The notes: generated by a model from the sequence alone, not told the origin. DNA of 64,000 bases from Rhodobacteraceae bacterium (ex Bugula neritina AB1) (GCA_001730095.1 MDLF01000046.1:60149-124148), one strand, 5' to 3'; shown: positions 1 to 8,380, numbered from the stretch's first letter. Numbers and translations are program-made.

Positions 1-392
1 TCAGCCGGGGGCAGGGGATCGCCGTTTTGCAGCAGTTCAATCGAGATATTGTCGGGAGAGCGCACAAAGGCCATGCGGCCATCGCGCGGCGGGCGGCTTA
101 TGGTGACACCGTTGTCCATCAGGTGTTGGCAGGCGGCATAGATGTCATCAACCCCATAGGCAAGGTGGCCGAAATGGCGGCTGTCACTGGGCAGCCCGTC
201 ATCACCGTCCCAGTTCCAGGTCAGTTCCACCGGGGCCTCTTCCTGCCCCGGGGGCGCCATGAACACCAGGGTGAAACGGCCTTGTTCATTCTCATAGCGT
301 CGGGTCTCCTGCAGGCCAAGAAGCCGGTAGAAGGCCATGGATGTTTCCAGGTCTTTCACCCGGACCATGGTGTGCAGATAGGTGAGGGGCAT
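1..392 (-). CDS. gloA: Lactoylglutathione lyase (glyoxalase I), C-terminal end outside window
   Basis: Glyoxalase I converts the hemithioacetal of methylglyoxal and glutathione to S-lactoylglutathione in the cytoplasm. The reading frame starts at an ATG at 392 and is still open at base 1, so about 130 residues are visible and the stop lies outside. The four metal ligands expected for this family can be read at H7, E56, H76 and E119, nearly the spacing of the E. coli enzyme, and the protein opens with the family's 'YLHTMVRVKDLE' strand. No operon partner is visible; the next gene, on the same strand, ends 74 bp upstream of the start. Assignment to the VOC superfamily is certain; the exact substrate is by family. 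Confidence 0.85.
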   Translation of the reverse strand, partial: MPLTYLHTMVRVKDLETSMAFYRLLGLQETRRYENEQGRFTLVFMAPPGQEEAPVELTWNWDGDDGLPSDSRHFGHLAYGVDDIYAACQHLMDNGVTISRPPRDGRMAFVRSPDNISIELLQNGDPLPPA

Positions 393-466
393 CAGCGGTC
401 TCCTGCTTTTGTTTTCGGGAACTTTAGCAGCGCCCGCCGTGAAGGCCAGCAGAAGCACGGGGGCTT

Positions 467-1900
467 TCAGAATTTTGATTCAACGCCGAGAGAGATCGAG
501 AATTCGGAGCTGTCGTAGCGGCTGTGGTTGGAACTGCGCTTGCCTGCCCGGATGCGCATCATCGGTGCGAAGCCTGCGTAGTCGTAGTCTTCGAAAAACA
601 CGTTTAAGTCCGCATAGAGAGAGTTGTCCTGTCGGCCGCCGGGAATGGCCTGCCAGCCAAAACCGTTGTGGAAGACGTGACCGGGATAGTCCGCAGCCCC
701 CAGGATCAGCCCGGTGCTGACTTTGGCAGGGCCGATGGCCTGTGCAAGAGCGTAGCCGATCCGCATGGTTGCGGATGTTCCTGCGGAATTGACATTTCTG
801 GTATGGGTGTCCCGCAGGCCAAAAGAAAAGCTGAGACTGTTGCCGTTCTCCAGTTGCCGTGACAGCGAGGCGCCGAGGCCGAATACATCGGCTCTGAGCG
901 CGTTCACGCGTGGGTCGAGCCGGTGTTCGGCGCTGCCATGGACGGTGAGCCGGTTTTGGCTGGAGAGAGACCAGCTGCGGGAGCCGGACAATTTCACAAG
1001 ATTGTAGTTTCGTTTGCCGCCATACCAGGAGGTCGCGCCAGTCAGGGCGATCCGCGCGCTGCCGCCGCTGTCTGCCTGACCGGCTGCAAAAGCATGGCTC
1101 AAGGTGATTTCACCGTAAGTGGACCCAAATTCGCGATTGCGCGGCGTGCTCGTGTGAATCAATTCCGCCAATGCTGCGGCTTCTTCCTTGGCGCTGGAAG
1201 ACAGCGCAACACGCTGGACATAGAGGCGCCCGCTGAGCGAGGTCAGGCTTGTTTTGCTTTGCCGCAAACGGCGGCCGATGCTGGTGTCCAGCGTGCCGAT
1301 GAGCCCAGAGAGAGCAATGGCCCGCGGGCCTAGCCTGTTTTGATGCGAACTCAGGCCGTCGATTTCCTGGGTAGCCGCATCCGAACCACTATTTACATTG
1401 TTTGATGGTTTCACCCCGCCGCTGATCCGGAAAGACCACGGGCTGATCCGGCGCAAGGTCTTGTAGTCTTTGGCGATCAGGGCGTCGGCCTTGCTGTCCG
1501 GAGCGTGAACCGCGGTCCGGCGCAGCCAGTATTGCGACAGCACCGGGCTGCCGCCCTGAAAGGCCAGGCGAGAGGCCAGCTGGCCAATCTGAAACTTGGC
1601 GGCACTGTCAGGAGCATAGCGAAAGGCACGGGCTGCAGCCTGGCGTCCCTTTGCGGGCCGACCGGTTTGGGCATAGGCTGCCGCTTGCAGATGCCAGGCG
1701 ATGTGATTCTTGCGGTTGGCTTCCAACAAGGCGTCCGACAGCTGTAATGCCAGCTTTGGATTGCCGTTTTCCAGAGCATGAGCAGCAAGCGCCTGGCCTT
1801 GCCCTAACGTCAAGTGGGCTTGGGTCCGCGAGGACTCCTGAGCTTGGGGTTGACCGCTGAAAACGGCCAACCCGACAAGTGTTGCCAGGACTCTGTGCAT
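467..1900 (-). CDS. Slam-like outer membrane protein (DUF560, type XI secretion translocon)
   Basis: This 477-residue protein has a clear Sec signal peptide (MHRVLATLVGLAVFSG..QAQ), an N-terminal helical TPR-like half (about residues 30-150), and a C-terminal half of alternating strands ending in phenylalanine, as outer-membrane barrels do. The junction reads 'SPWSF' followed by 'NNVNSGS', the characteristic entry into the Slam/DUF560 barrel. Slam proteins move lipoproteins or secreted proteins across the outer membrane. The gene directly follows a lipoprotein gene: that stop (TAA) ends 3 bp before this ATG. A TTG at 1924 would add eight residues and overlap the lipoprotein gene; I prefer 1900 because the signal peptide then starts normally. 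Specific substrate is inferred from adjacency. Confidence 0.75.
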   Translation of the reverse strand: MHRVLATLVGLAVFSGQPQAQESSRTQAHLTLGQGQALAAHALENGNPKLALQLSDALLEANRKNHIAWHLQAAAYAQTGRPAKGRQAAARAFRYAPDSAAKFQIGQLASRLAFQGGSPVLSQYWLRRTAVHAPDSKADALIAKDYKTLRRISPWSFRISGGVKPSNNVNSGSDAATQEIDGLSSHQNRLGPRAIALSGLIGTLDTSIGRRLRQSKTSLTSLSGRLYVQRVALSSSAKEEAAALAELIHTSTPRNREFGSTYGEITLSHAFAAGQADSGGSARIALTGATSWYGGKRNYNLVKLSGSRSWSLSSQNRLTVHGSAEHRLDPRVNALRADVFGLGASLSRQLENGNSLSFSFGLRDTHTRNVNSAGTSATMRIGYALAQAIGPAKVSTGLILGAADYPGHVFHNGFGWQAIPGGRQDNSLYADLNVFFEDYDYAGFAPMMRIRAGKRSSNHSRYDSSEFSISLGVESKF

Positions 1901-1902
1901 TT

Positions 1903-2817
1903 TTACGGTGCTGGCTGGTCGCAAACCGGATCGCTGTGATCACCGCCGCATTGGCCAAGAACAAAAATGCCGTATTCTTCGATGGTTGCGGGGAGGCCGT
2001 CGATATGATTGGTGGCGTGTACACTGCCTGCAACGGATTGGGCATTTGCGCCGGAAAAGATCCCGCCATACTCGCCGACTGCCACTTGATCGATGGTTGC
2101 CGTGCCTGTGAACGTGCCGTCTTCGGTAATTGCGTCAGGGGAAAGTTCCAAATCGGCCGGCGAAGCCTCACCTCTATCTGGTACTACACGGTTGTAGATC
2201 ACCCCGTTTACAGTGTTGTCCCTGAAGTCAGCGTTGATGAAAACGTCGCCGGTAATCTCCGCACCCTGGCTAGGGAGAAGTTCCGCTGGGGTTCCAGAGG
2301 CTACCGGAAGCAAATCTTCGCTGCTGCCAGCGGTGTTCAGCAGTCCGACGTAGGTCCCTGCATAGCTGACAAGCCCACCGGAGTCCTGATCGGTCACCGG
2401 CGCAGAAAAGGCGCCTGTGCGGTCGTAGTTGGTGCCGGCAAAGTAATAGTTGAACTGACCGCCTGTTGCGACAACGACGGCATAGCCGCCCTCGATCTCG
2501 CGAACGTAAGCGGTGGAATGGCGGTCGAGAGACGAGTCTTGAACTGTGTATGCCTCGTATCCGTTCCGGTCGAGCGCAGGTTTGCGCACGTAAGAGGATG
2601 AGAATGGCGTTTCGTCCAAGCTAACGCCAGAAACACTCAGCGTTTGATTGGAAGCATTATAGCTAACGCTTTCAAGATCGTTTGCCAAAGCCTCTGGAAC
2701 AATCGATTCTGTATCGGTTCCGGTCTCTGTGCCATCATCTGTTGTGGCGAAAGGGTTACCCCCGCCGCATGCGGACACCACGGACGCAGCCGCAAGTCCT
2801 AGCCAAAAGCGCCTCAT
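1903..2817 (-). CDS. TbpB-like surface lipoprotein, probable Slam substrate
   Basis: The 304-residue product begins MRRFWLGLAAASVVSAC, a lipoprotein signal peptide with the lipobox V-S-A-C and cysteine 17 as lipidation site, followed by a glycine/aspartate/threonine-rich tether. The rest is beta-rich without further membrane segments, and residues near 260 read 'GGIFSGANAQSVAGS', the kind of GxFxGxxAxxVxG strand seen in transferrin-binding-protein-B-like barrels, which are the classical Slam cargo. A GAGG-type ribosome site lies just upstream. It is cotranscribed with the Slam-like gene 3 bp downstream. Bound ligand unknown: TbpB-like domains bind host proteins in pathogens, but in a marine-type bacterium the ligand cannot be guessed. 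Confidence 0.7.
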   Translation of the reverse strand: MRRFWLGLAAASVVSACGGGNPFATTDDGTETGTDTESIVPEALANDLESVSYNASNQTLSVSGVSLDETPFSSSYVRKPALDRNGYEAYTVQDSSLDRHSTAYVREIEGGYAVVVATGGQFNYYFAGTNYDRTGAFSAPVTDQDSGGLVSYAGTYVGLLNTAGSSEDLLPVASGTPAELLPSQGAEITGDVFINADFRDNTVNGVIYNRVVPDRGEASPADLELSPDAITEDGTFTGTATIDQVAVGEYGGIFSGANAQSVAGSVHATNHIDGLPATIEEYGIFVLGQCGGDHSDPVCDQPAP

Positions 2818-3067
2818 CTGCCTCTACCTCAATAAGCTTTTATCGTTTTGCGCCACATTCGGCTGCGGCGCTTCAGTTGTCAATTCAACAGCTCTGTTTT
2901 GGCCGCAACCGTGGCGGATGCGCTACCTGTATTTGGTTTGCTATATCGCTTTGGGTGGCAAATATGGTATATTTGTAGTGTGTGAAGGGCGGTGATTTCT
3001 GCCTTGGCGCGCGGCGTGCCATTGGGTATGCCGGGTGCGGTATTCCCGGCGGCGGCAGAGGGCAGTG

Positions 3068-3901
3068 ATGCAGCAGTATCTCGATCAGCTACAGTATATT
3101 CTGGATCATGGGGAGCCGTCCGGGGATCGGACTGGAACCGGCACGCTGTCCTGTTTCGGGATGCAAACACGCTATTCTCTGGCGGATGGTTTCCCGCTGG
3201 TGACCACCAAAAAACTGCATTTGCGTTCGATCATTCACGAGCTGCTGTGGTTCCTGTCCGGCGACACCAATATCCGTTATCTGAAGGAAAACGGGGTGTC
3301 GATCTGGGATGAATGGGCCGATGAGAACGGTGACCTTGGCCCGGTGTATGGCCATCAGTGGCGCCAGTTTCCAAAGCTGCAGCTTGCAGAGGGCACAATT
3401 GGCGATGAACCCTTGTACCGGGCAGGAAGCGTTGACCAGATTGCGGATCTGGTGGAAATGATCCGCAAAAGCCCGGACAGCCGCCGCCTGATTGTGTCGG
3501 CCTGGAACCCTTCGGATGTGCCAGATATGGCGCTGCCGCCTTGCCATACTCTGTGGCAGGTGCGGGTGGTGGGCGGCAAGATGCATCTGCAACTGTACCA
3601 GCGTTCCGCCGATATGTTCCTGGGGGTGCCGTTCAACATCGCCTCCTATTCGCTGCTGTTGGCAATGCTGGCACATGTGACCGGCTATGAAGCCGGGGAT
3701 TTCGTGCATACGATGGGGGACGCGCATGTTTACTCCAACCACGTAGAGCAGGTGCAGCTGCAACTGTCGCGCACCCCCAAGCCGCTGCCGCAGTTGCGGA
3801 TCAAGCGGCAGGTTGGATCGATTTTCGATTTCAAGTTTGAGGATTTCGAGATCCTCAACTATGACCCTGATCCGGTGATCAAGGCACCGGTCGCGGTCTG
3901 A
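3068..3901 (+). CDS. thyA: Thymidylate synthase
   Basis: ThyA methylates dUMP to dTMP using methylene-tetrahydrofolate. The 277-residue protein shows the family in full: the phosphate-binding start '[12 protein letters not shown]', '[12 protein letters not shown]', the catalytic cysteine at residue 159 in 'LPPCHT', '[13 protein letters not shown]' and the C-terminal 'IKAPVAV'. An in-frame codon 11 positions earlier would add an unlikely arginine-rich leader, so I take the ATG at 3068, which gives the normal N-terminus MQQYLDQL. It is followed 18 bp later by folA, which regenerates the dihydrofolate that ThyA produces, so the two form an operon. Confidence 0.97.
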   Translation: MQQYLDQLQYILDHGEPSGDRTGTGTLSCFGMQTRYSLADGFPLVTTKKLHLRSIIHELLWFLSGDTNIRYLKENGVSIWDEWADENGDLGPVYGHQWRQFPKLQLAEGTIGDEPLYRAGSVDQIADLVEMIRKSPDSRRLIVSAWNPSDVPDMALPPCHTLWQVRVVGGKMHLQLYQRSADMFLGVPFNIASYSLLLAMLAHVTGYEAGDFVHTMGDAHVYSNHVEQVQLQLSRTPKPLPQLRIKRQVGSIFDFKFEDFEILNYDPDPVIKAPVAV

Positions 3902-3919
3902 GAGACAAGGACAACAGGC

Positions 3920-4399
3920 ATGATTACCCTGATCGCCGCGCGGGCGCGCAACGGTGCCATTGGCAAGGACAACGATATTCCCTGGTTTGCACCGGAGGAT
4001 TTGAAGGCGTTTCAGCGCGAGACCCTGGGAGGGGCCATCATCATGGGCCGCAACACCTGGGACAGCCTGCCGGTGAAGCCTTTGAAGAATCGGCTTAATC
4101 TGGTGGTGTCCTCCAACCCGCGGGCAGCAGAGAATGTGCTGCCGTCAATTGAGGCTGCAGTGCAGGAGGCCTATGCCAAAGGGTACCGTCGCGTCTATGG
4201 CATCGGCGGCGAGAGGATTTATCGCGGTATGCTGGAGATGGCGGACCGGCTGCTGGTCACTGAGGTTGACCTGACCATCGAGGACGCAGATGCCTATTTT
4301 CCCGATTTCGAAGCGGACAGCTGGACCAGGGCCGGGGAAACGGTGCTGCGCGACAGCGATCCGGCCTGCGTGATGGTGGAATATCTGCGACGGGGCTAA
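3920..4399 (+). CDS. folA: Dihydrofolate reductase
   Basis: Reduces dihydrofolate to tetrahydrofolate with NADPH. The 159-residue length is normal. The N-terminus 'MITLIAARARNGAIGKDNDIPW' contains the Met20-type loop, D27 is the conserved acidic active-site residue, and 'IIMGRNTWDSLP' and 'YGIGGERIY' are the nucleotide-binding segments. The start follows an AAGGA site. It sits 18 bp behind thyA, the enzyme that oxidises the cofactor, and the pair ends at a 15-bp hairpin at 4412-4454. Confidence 0.96.
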   Translation: MITLIAARARNGAIGKDNDIPWFAPEDLKAFQRETLGGAIIMGRNTWDSLPVKPLKNRLNLVVSSNPRAAENVLPSIEAAVQEAYAKGYRRVYGIGGERIYRGMLEMADRLLVTEVDLTIEDADAYFPDFEADSWTRAGETVLRDSDPACVMVEYLRRG

Positions 4400-4411
4400 G
4401 GCGGCCCTCAT

Positions 4412-4454
4412 TGTCTGCGCAGCGCCGGGCCAAAGTCCGGGCGCTGCGCAGACA
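4412..4454. terminator. Bidirectional hairpin between folA and the cold-shock gene
   Basis: TGTCTGCGCAGCGCC (4412-4426) is the exact reverse complement of 4440-4454, giving a 15-bp stem with a 13-nt loop. It lies between the convergent 3' ends of folA and the csp gene (12 and 6 bp away). There is no long T run, so efficiency as an intrinsic terminator is uncertain. Confidence 0.7.
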
Positions 4455-4460
4455 TCGACC

Positions 4461-4667
4461 TTACACCGTTTTGATGTCAGCCGCCATTTGCCGACCGTCC
4501 CGGCCCTCGGTCAGCTGATAGCCGACCTTCATATTGTCGGCGAGACTGGTCATGCCCGACCGTTCCACCGCTGAAATGTGCACGAACACATCCTTGCCGC
4601 CTTCATCGGGTTCAATAAACCCGTACCCTTTTGTGGTGTTGAACCACTTCACGGTGCCGCTTGGCAT
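4461..4667 (-). CDS. Cold-shock domain protein (CspA family)
   Basis: A 68-residue single cold-shock domain that binds single-stranded RNA/DNA and melts mRNA secondary structure. It begins MPSGTVKWFNTTKGYGFIEPDEG, with the RNP1 motif KGYGFI and the RNP2 motif VFVHIS, and ends in the usual basic 'MAADIKTV'. A GAAGGAGA ribosome site precedes the ATG. The 188-bp divergent region up to the ArsC-like gene at 4856 leaves room for the long structured leader typical of csp genes, though I did not fold it. Confidence 0.95.
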   Translation of the reverse strand: MPSGTVKWFNTTKGYGFIEPDEGGKDVFVHISAVERSGMTSLADNMKVGYQLTEGRDGRQMAADIKTV

Positions 4668-4855
4668 TTCCCGCGTCTCCTTCTACTTTGTGCGTCGTCC
4701 CGGGATACCCCGGTGTATCCGGCCCGTTCGCCAATTGCGGAGAACGGAGTCAATCCGAACAACCCAGAGTTTTACACGGGCCGAGTGAAAATCAAGAGAA
4801 ACCAGTGAATTCTACCATAAATTGTGTAGGTTCCGGTTGGGGAGCAACAGGCATC

Positions 4856-5173
4856 ATGAAAATCTACGGGCTCAAGAATTGCGATACCTGCCGTAAGGCG
4901 CTGAAACAGGTTCCGGGTTCCAGCTTGATCGATATCCGCGCCGAAGGAATGCCGGACGGCCTGCTGGAAGCAGCTCTGGCGCAGTTCGGCGCCAAGCTGG
5001 TCAATACGCGGTCTACGACATGGCGGGGTCTCAGCGAGGAAGACCGTGCCAATGCGCCGCTGGATCTGTTGCAGGCACACCCGGCACTCATGAAGCGGCC
5101 GCTGATCGAGCGTGACGGGGAATTATTCCTGGGGTGGGATCAGAACACCAAAGCGGCCCTTGGCGCGGGTTAA
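4856..5173 (+). CDS. ArsC/Spx family thioredoxin-fold protein (YffB-like)
   Basis: The 105-residue protein opens 'MKIYGLKNCDTCRKAL', with C9 and C12 in the CxxC position of the ArsC/Spx/YffB thioredoxin-like family, and continues with 'RSTTWRGL' and 'PALMKRPLI', which match the family's RxxxxR and 'P.LIKRPL' segments. Members reduce arsenate with glutathione or have regulatory/unknown roles; the small YffB branch to which this belongs by length has no firmly settled substrate. A GGGGAG ribosome site lies 11 bp before the ATG. A short membrane protein gene follows 42 bp downstream. No ars genes are nearby, so arsenate reduction is not supported by context. Confidence 0.85.
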   Translation: MKIYGLKNCDTCRKALKQVPGSSLIDIRAEGMPDGLLEAALAQFGAKLVNTRSTTWRGLSEEDRANAPLDLLQAHPALMKRPLIERDGELFLGWDQNTKAALGAG

Positions 5174-5215
5174 GGCGCCGCTTATGTCTGAACCGCAGTT
5201 TTTGGGAGACGGATA

Positions 5216-5584
5216 ATGCGCAATGCAGCCCTTGTTCTGGGGATCATCGCCGGGGTTTTCGGCATGGTGGTGGGCTTCTTCGGTTATGGCTATACCGCCG
5301 CAGTAGAGCATTTCGGCGAGGTCGACGGACTGGCCGAGCAGGTCGAGAATGTCGAGCAGCTTCGCCTGCTTGCGGTGTTGTCGCCGCTGTTGGCGATTGC
5401 CGGCGGTGCGATGGCCCGGGCCCGGGCCTTGTGGGGCGGTATCCTGCTGCTGGGATCGGCGGCGGGGATGTATGCGGGCTTTGGCCTGAATGTCTTCACC
5501 ATCTTCCCGCTCAGCTTTGCCGCTGTGGGCGGTCTGATGGCGCTGGCGGCCGGCAAACCGGATGAGCCCAAGGCGCATTTCTGA
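5216..5584 (+). CDS. Small integral membrane protein, function unknown
   Basis: The 122-residue sequence has about four hydrophobic segments (roughly 5-25, 50-70, 73-93 and 96-112) and a short polar tail 'GKPDEPKAHF'. No catalytic motif is recognisable; the pattern resembles small DUF4064-type membrane proteins but I cannot assign it. It has an upstream GGGAGACGG ribosome site and follows the ArsC-like gene by 42 bp. A strong hairpin terminator follows at 5605-5637. Confidence 0.75.
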   Translation: MRNAALVLGIIAGVFGMVVGFFGYGYTAAVEHFGEVDGLAEQVENVEQLRLLAVLSPLLAIAGGAMARARALWGGILLLGSAAGMYAGFGLNVFTIFPLSFAAVGGLMALAAGKPDEPKAHF

Positions 5585-5604
5585 TCCATTTACTGACCGC
5601 ATGA

Positions 5605-5637
5605 AAAAGGCGCCGCTGCCGGGGCAGGGCGCCTTTT
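5605..5637. terminator. Intrinsic terminator, bidirectional
   Basis: AAAAGGCGCC at 5605-5614 pairs with GGCGCCTTTT at 5628-5637, giving A/T tails on both strands. It separates the small membrane protein gene from the convergent end of the bufferin operon (doxX gene ends at 5658). Confidence 0.9.
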
Positions 5638-5657
5638 GTAATTGCCAGTTGGCTGCG

Positions 5658-6221
5658 TCAGGCCATGGCGGGTTCCATACGGGTGCGCAGCAGGGCGTCG
5701 GCAGACAAGGCACCTGCGCCTTTGACCACCAGAACTGCCAGCAGGAAGATCCAGAACAGCCGCTGGTCCAGGATGACCGCGTCGGGGAAGCGGTCGAACA
5801 AGGCGCCAAGGGTTTTATCATCGGTGGCGCCATGGCCGTAAACATCGGTGAGCGACTGCACAATGACAAAGCCGATCATGCCCAGCGAGGCGAGTCGTGT
5901 GAACAGGCCCACTACGATCAGCAGCGGCAGGATGAATTCAGCGTAAGTGCCGGCCAGAACGACCAGCTTTTGAAACAGTCCGAACTGCGAGACGTCATAG
6001 CCAACGGCCTCCAGCTGTTTCGGAAAGATCTGGCTGTAGGCGCCGATCGACGGGCTGAACAGCCCGAAAATGCCGTCGCCCAGCTTGGTCAGCCCTGATT
6101 TCCAGAAATAGAGCAGCAGTGTGGAGGCAAAGACGAAGCGGGCCGCCAGCGGCAGCAGCCAGCTGCCGCCTCTTTCCACCTGGCGGAAGATGGCGTCGTG
6201 AATGGTGACAAATGCGTGCAT
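5658..6221 (-). CDS. DoxX family membrane protein of the bufferin operon
   Basis: A 187-residue protein with four transmembrane helices; 'AARFVFASTLLLYFWKSGLTKLGD', 'YAEFILPLLIVVGLFTRLASLGM' and the C-terminal helix are typical of DoxX/DoxD proteins. It is the last gene of bufA-bufB-bufC-doxX and starts 4 bp after the bufC stop. DoxX proteins are thought to interact with quinones or redox partners in the membrane; in bufferin operons they are frequent fourth members, but their job in peptide maturation is not established, so its role here is inference. Confidence 0.85.
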   Translation of the reverse strand: MHAFVTIHDAIFRQVERGGSWLLPLAARFVFASTLLLYFWKSGLTKLGDGIFGLFSPSIGAYSQIFPKQLEAVGYDVSQFGLFQKLVVLAGTYAEFILPLLIVVGLFTRLASLGMIGFVIVQSLTDVYGHGATDDKTLGALFDRFPDAVILDQRLFWIFLLAVLVVKGAGALSADALLRTRMEPAMA

Positions 6222-6225
6222 GGAT

Positions 6226-6981
6226 TTACCCTTTGCTGTCCAATCCGGTGATTGCGCCGCCCTGCAACAGCAGAGTCAGCGTGGCACCCAAGTCGAAGGT
6301 TTCGTCTTCGGCGGCGGCCTGTTCCAGCGCTTCGCCGATGGTGGCGCCCCCCATCAGGGCGCGGATCCAGTAGGCGCCGCCTGGCGGCAGAACCTGGGGA
6401 ATGGGGTCGAATTCGGGGCGGGTGATCAGCACGTCCTGCGCCTGGGGGGCCGGTTTGGGCGCGCCGTCCTCAGTGTTGTAGCGCCAGATGGCGTGAACGG
6501 GCCAAGCAGAGCATAGAGCCTGCACCGCAGGTGCCAGCGTTACCCTGGTGTTCATCAGCTGGTCTGGCGACAGGGCGGCAAGCGCGTCAGGCGCAATGGG
6601 GGCTGCATCGGCGGCGTGGTAGGCGCGGCGCAGGGCCAGCTCCAGCCGGGCGACATCGCCGAGGTAGCCCAGATGTTTGAGCTGCTCCATGCCTGCAAGG
6701 AAGGCCGGGAAATGTTCACCGTAGAACATCATCAGCGGGGATGATGGCGGATGCTGGCGCAGGTAGATGCCTGCCAGCCCGTCCATGTTCTGTTTGCCAA
6801 GGAGTTTGGCGATCACCGGAAAGGCGCTGTGCATCGCTTCGGTCAGGGAAACGGCCACATTGTTGCGATAAACGCTGAAGCGGCGCCCGGCAGGCTGGGC
6901 CAGTTGATCAATCAGACCGTCCGGCACCGGCTGGCCCGCATCCATCATGGCGCGGGTGAAGTCTGTCTGGGACACGCTCAT
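6226..6981 (-). CDS. bufC: DUF2063 protein BufC, partner of the bufferin-modifying enzyme
   Basis: The 251-residue protein carries the DUF2063 N-terminal domain: 'GRRFSVYRNNVAVSLTEAMHSAFPVIAKLLG' is the signature, followed by 'YLRQHPPSSPLMMFYGEHF'. DUF2063 proteins act as recognition/partner subunits of MNIO (DUF692) enzymes. The start ATG at 6981 overlaps the bufB stop as ATGA, indicating translational coupling; an upstream in-frame extension inside bufB was rejected. The C-terminal third (after about residue 165) corresponds to the extra domain of the bufferin-type subfamily. Confidence 0.88.
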   Translation of the reverse strand: MSVSQTDFTRAMMDAGQPVPDGLIDQLAQPAGRRFSVYRNNVAVSLTEAMHSAFPVIAKLLGKQNMDGLAGIYLRQHPPSSPLMMFYGEHFPAFLAGMEQLKHLGYLGDVARLELALRRAYHAADAAPIAPDALAALSPDQLMNTRVTLAPAVQALCSAWPVHAIWRYNTEDGAPKPAPQAQDVLITRPEFDPIPQVLPPGGAYWIRALMGGATIGEALEQAAAEDETFDLGATLTLLLQGGAITGLDSKG

Positions 6982-7832
6982 GCCGGCAGGCGCTCCAGCG
7001 CGGTTGCGGCGCGGGCGGCCTCTGCTTCCAGAACTTGCCAATCGGGAACGTCGTTGTCCCATTCAATCAGCACCGGCTTGGGGCCGGATTTGGACAATGT
7101 GTAGTCCAGCAGGGCCCAGACCGGATCCACCACCGCGCGGCCGTGGCTGTCGATCAGCAGCGGATGACCGTGATCGTCCTCATCCTCGTCATGGCCGCCA
7201 AGATGAATTTCGCCGACCTTTTCCAGCGCGAAGGCGTCGATGTAACCCTGAGGCGAGAAGTCAAGGTTGGTGGCCGACACAAAGACGTTGTTTACATCCA
7301 AAAGCAGCCCGCAGCCGGTGCGGCGGGAGATTTCGGCAAGGAAGTCAGGTTCCGACCATGTGCTTTCGGCAAAGGCGAGGTAGCTGGAAGGGTTTTCCAG
7401 CAGCATCCGGCGACCGATTGCATTTTGCAATTCATCGATATGAGTGCAGATGCGCTGCAGGCTGGTGTTCGTGTAGGGCAGCGGCAGCAGGTCGTTGTAA
7501 AAATGGCTGTCGTGGGTGGACCAGGCCAGATGTTCGGAGAAGCTGGCAGGGTTCAACCAACCCACCAGATGCTTGAGTCGGGCAAGGTGGTCCTTGTCCA
7601 GAGGGGCTTCGCCACCGATGGACAGGCCGACACCGTGCACTGACATGGCAAAGCGTTCCGACAGGTGGCGCAGCTGCGCAAGCGGGCGGCCGCCGTCGCC
7701 CATATAGTTTTCTGCGTGAATTTCCAGCCATCTGACGCTGCCCGCATCTTCGGTGATCTGGGCAAAATGCTGCGGTTTGTAGCCCACACCAGGAGCGGCG
7801 GGCAGCCTGTCATATGCAGCAGTATCCAGCAT
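6978..7832 (-). CDS. bufB: MNIO family (DUF692) multinuclear iron enzyme BufB
   Basis: A 284-residue TIM-barrel protein of the MbnB/TglH/DUF692 group: 'GVGYKPQHF', 'WLEIHAENYMGDGG', 'VHGVGLSIGG', 'SEHLAWS', 'LLENPSSYL', 'GCGLLLDVNNVFVSA' and 'EIHLGGHDEDE' supply the His/Asp/Glu iron ligands. Such enzymes oxidatively convert peptide cysteines; in bufferins the products are thiooxazole groups. The gene follows bufA by 69 bp and overlaps bufC by 4 bp. Specificity for the BufA peptide is inferred from operon structure and family knowledge. Confidence 0.92.
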   Translation of the reverse strand: MLDTAAYDRLPAAPGVGYKPQHFAQITEDAGSVRWLEIHAENYMGDGGRPLAQLRHLSERFAMSVHGVGLSIGGEAPLDKDHLARLKHLVGWLNPASFSEHLAWSTHDSHFYNDLLPLPYTNTSLQRICTHIDELQNAIGRRMLLENPSSYLAFAESTWSEPDFLAEISRRTGCGLLLDVNNVFVSATNLDFSPQGYIDAFALEKVGEIHLGGHDEDEDDHGHPLLIDSHGRAVVDPVWALLDYTLSKSGPKPVLIEWDNDVPDWQVLEAEAARAATALERLPA

Positions 7833-7901
7833 GGCGGTTCCTGTGGCGCGGGTGCAGAAGGGGCGGGAATTGACACTCCCGCCCCGGACTTCAGTCAGTT
7901 C

Positions 7902-8207
7902 TTAGGCTGGCAGGTCACGCTCCAGCGGCTCCAGCGAGCCTTTGCGCGCGGTGCCGTCTGCCATTGCAGGCAGCTCCATGCCTTCGCAGCTGCCGGCATC
8001 AACCAGAGTCCAGGCGTTGCCCTGGTAATCGGTGGTTGAGGTGCCTGCGCAGGTGGTGCCGGGGCCGGCGGCGCAGTCGTTCTGGCCGGCCAGCGAAACG
8101 CCGTAGCATTTTTCCTTGGTGGCAGCAGCAGCGGGGATGGTCGAAGCTGCGGTCAGAGCGGCGGCAACGGCGCTGGCAACGGCCAGGGATTTTGCAGTGG
8201 TCGACAT
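7902..8207 (-). CDS. bufA: Bufferin precursor peptide (DUF2282), secreted copper-binding RiPP
   Basis: The 101-residue product has a Sec signal peptide ending in a run of alanines at about residue 29 and then the DUF2282 core with four cysteines at positions 34, 45, 53 and 74 ('KEKCYGV', '[17 protein letters not shown]', 'AGSCEGM'). DUF2282 peptides are bufferins: long, signal-peptide-bearing RiPPs whose core cysteines are modified by BufB/BufC and which chelate copper in the periplasm. An AAAGGA ribosome site lies 9 bp before the ATG. After the core there is an acidic tail of about 22 residues. Regulation by copper or an ECF sigma factor is plausible but I could not read a convincing promoter. 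Confidence 0.9.
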   Translation of the reverse strand: MSTTAKSLAVASAVAAALTAASTIPAAAATKEKCYGVSLAGQNDCAAGPGTTCAGTSTTDYQGNAWTLVDAGSCEGMELPAMADGTARKGSLEPLERDLPA

Positions 8208-8380
8208 CTCGTGAATTCCTTTCGGTTTAACATGCGGTGTCGTGTTGACAGGAAAAGACTAACCCGAGGTTCTCAGGAATTTAAGTCACGAGGCCGTGTC
8301 TCACAGCTGCGTCAGCAGGGGTTGCGCAGGTTTCTGGGGTAAACCGTTGTTTTTATGGTGATTCACGGTCCTGAAAATGA

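Noticed and set aside
1898..1924. TTG start of the Slam-like gene overlapping the lipoprotein gene
   Set aside because: It would put eight extra residues before an otherwise perfect signal peptide; the ATG at 1900 fits better.
4856..5173. Arsenate reductase of an ars operon
   Set aside because: Neighbours are not ars genes and the short YffB-like form lacks firm evidence for arsenate as substrate.
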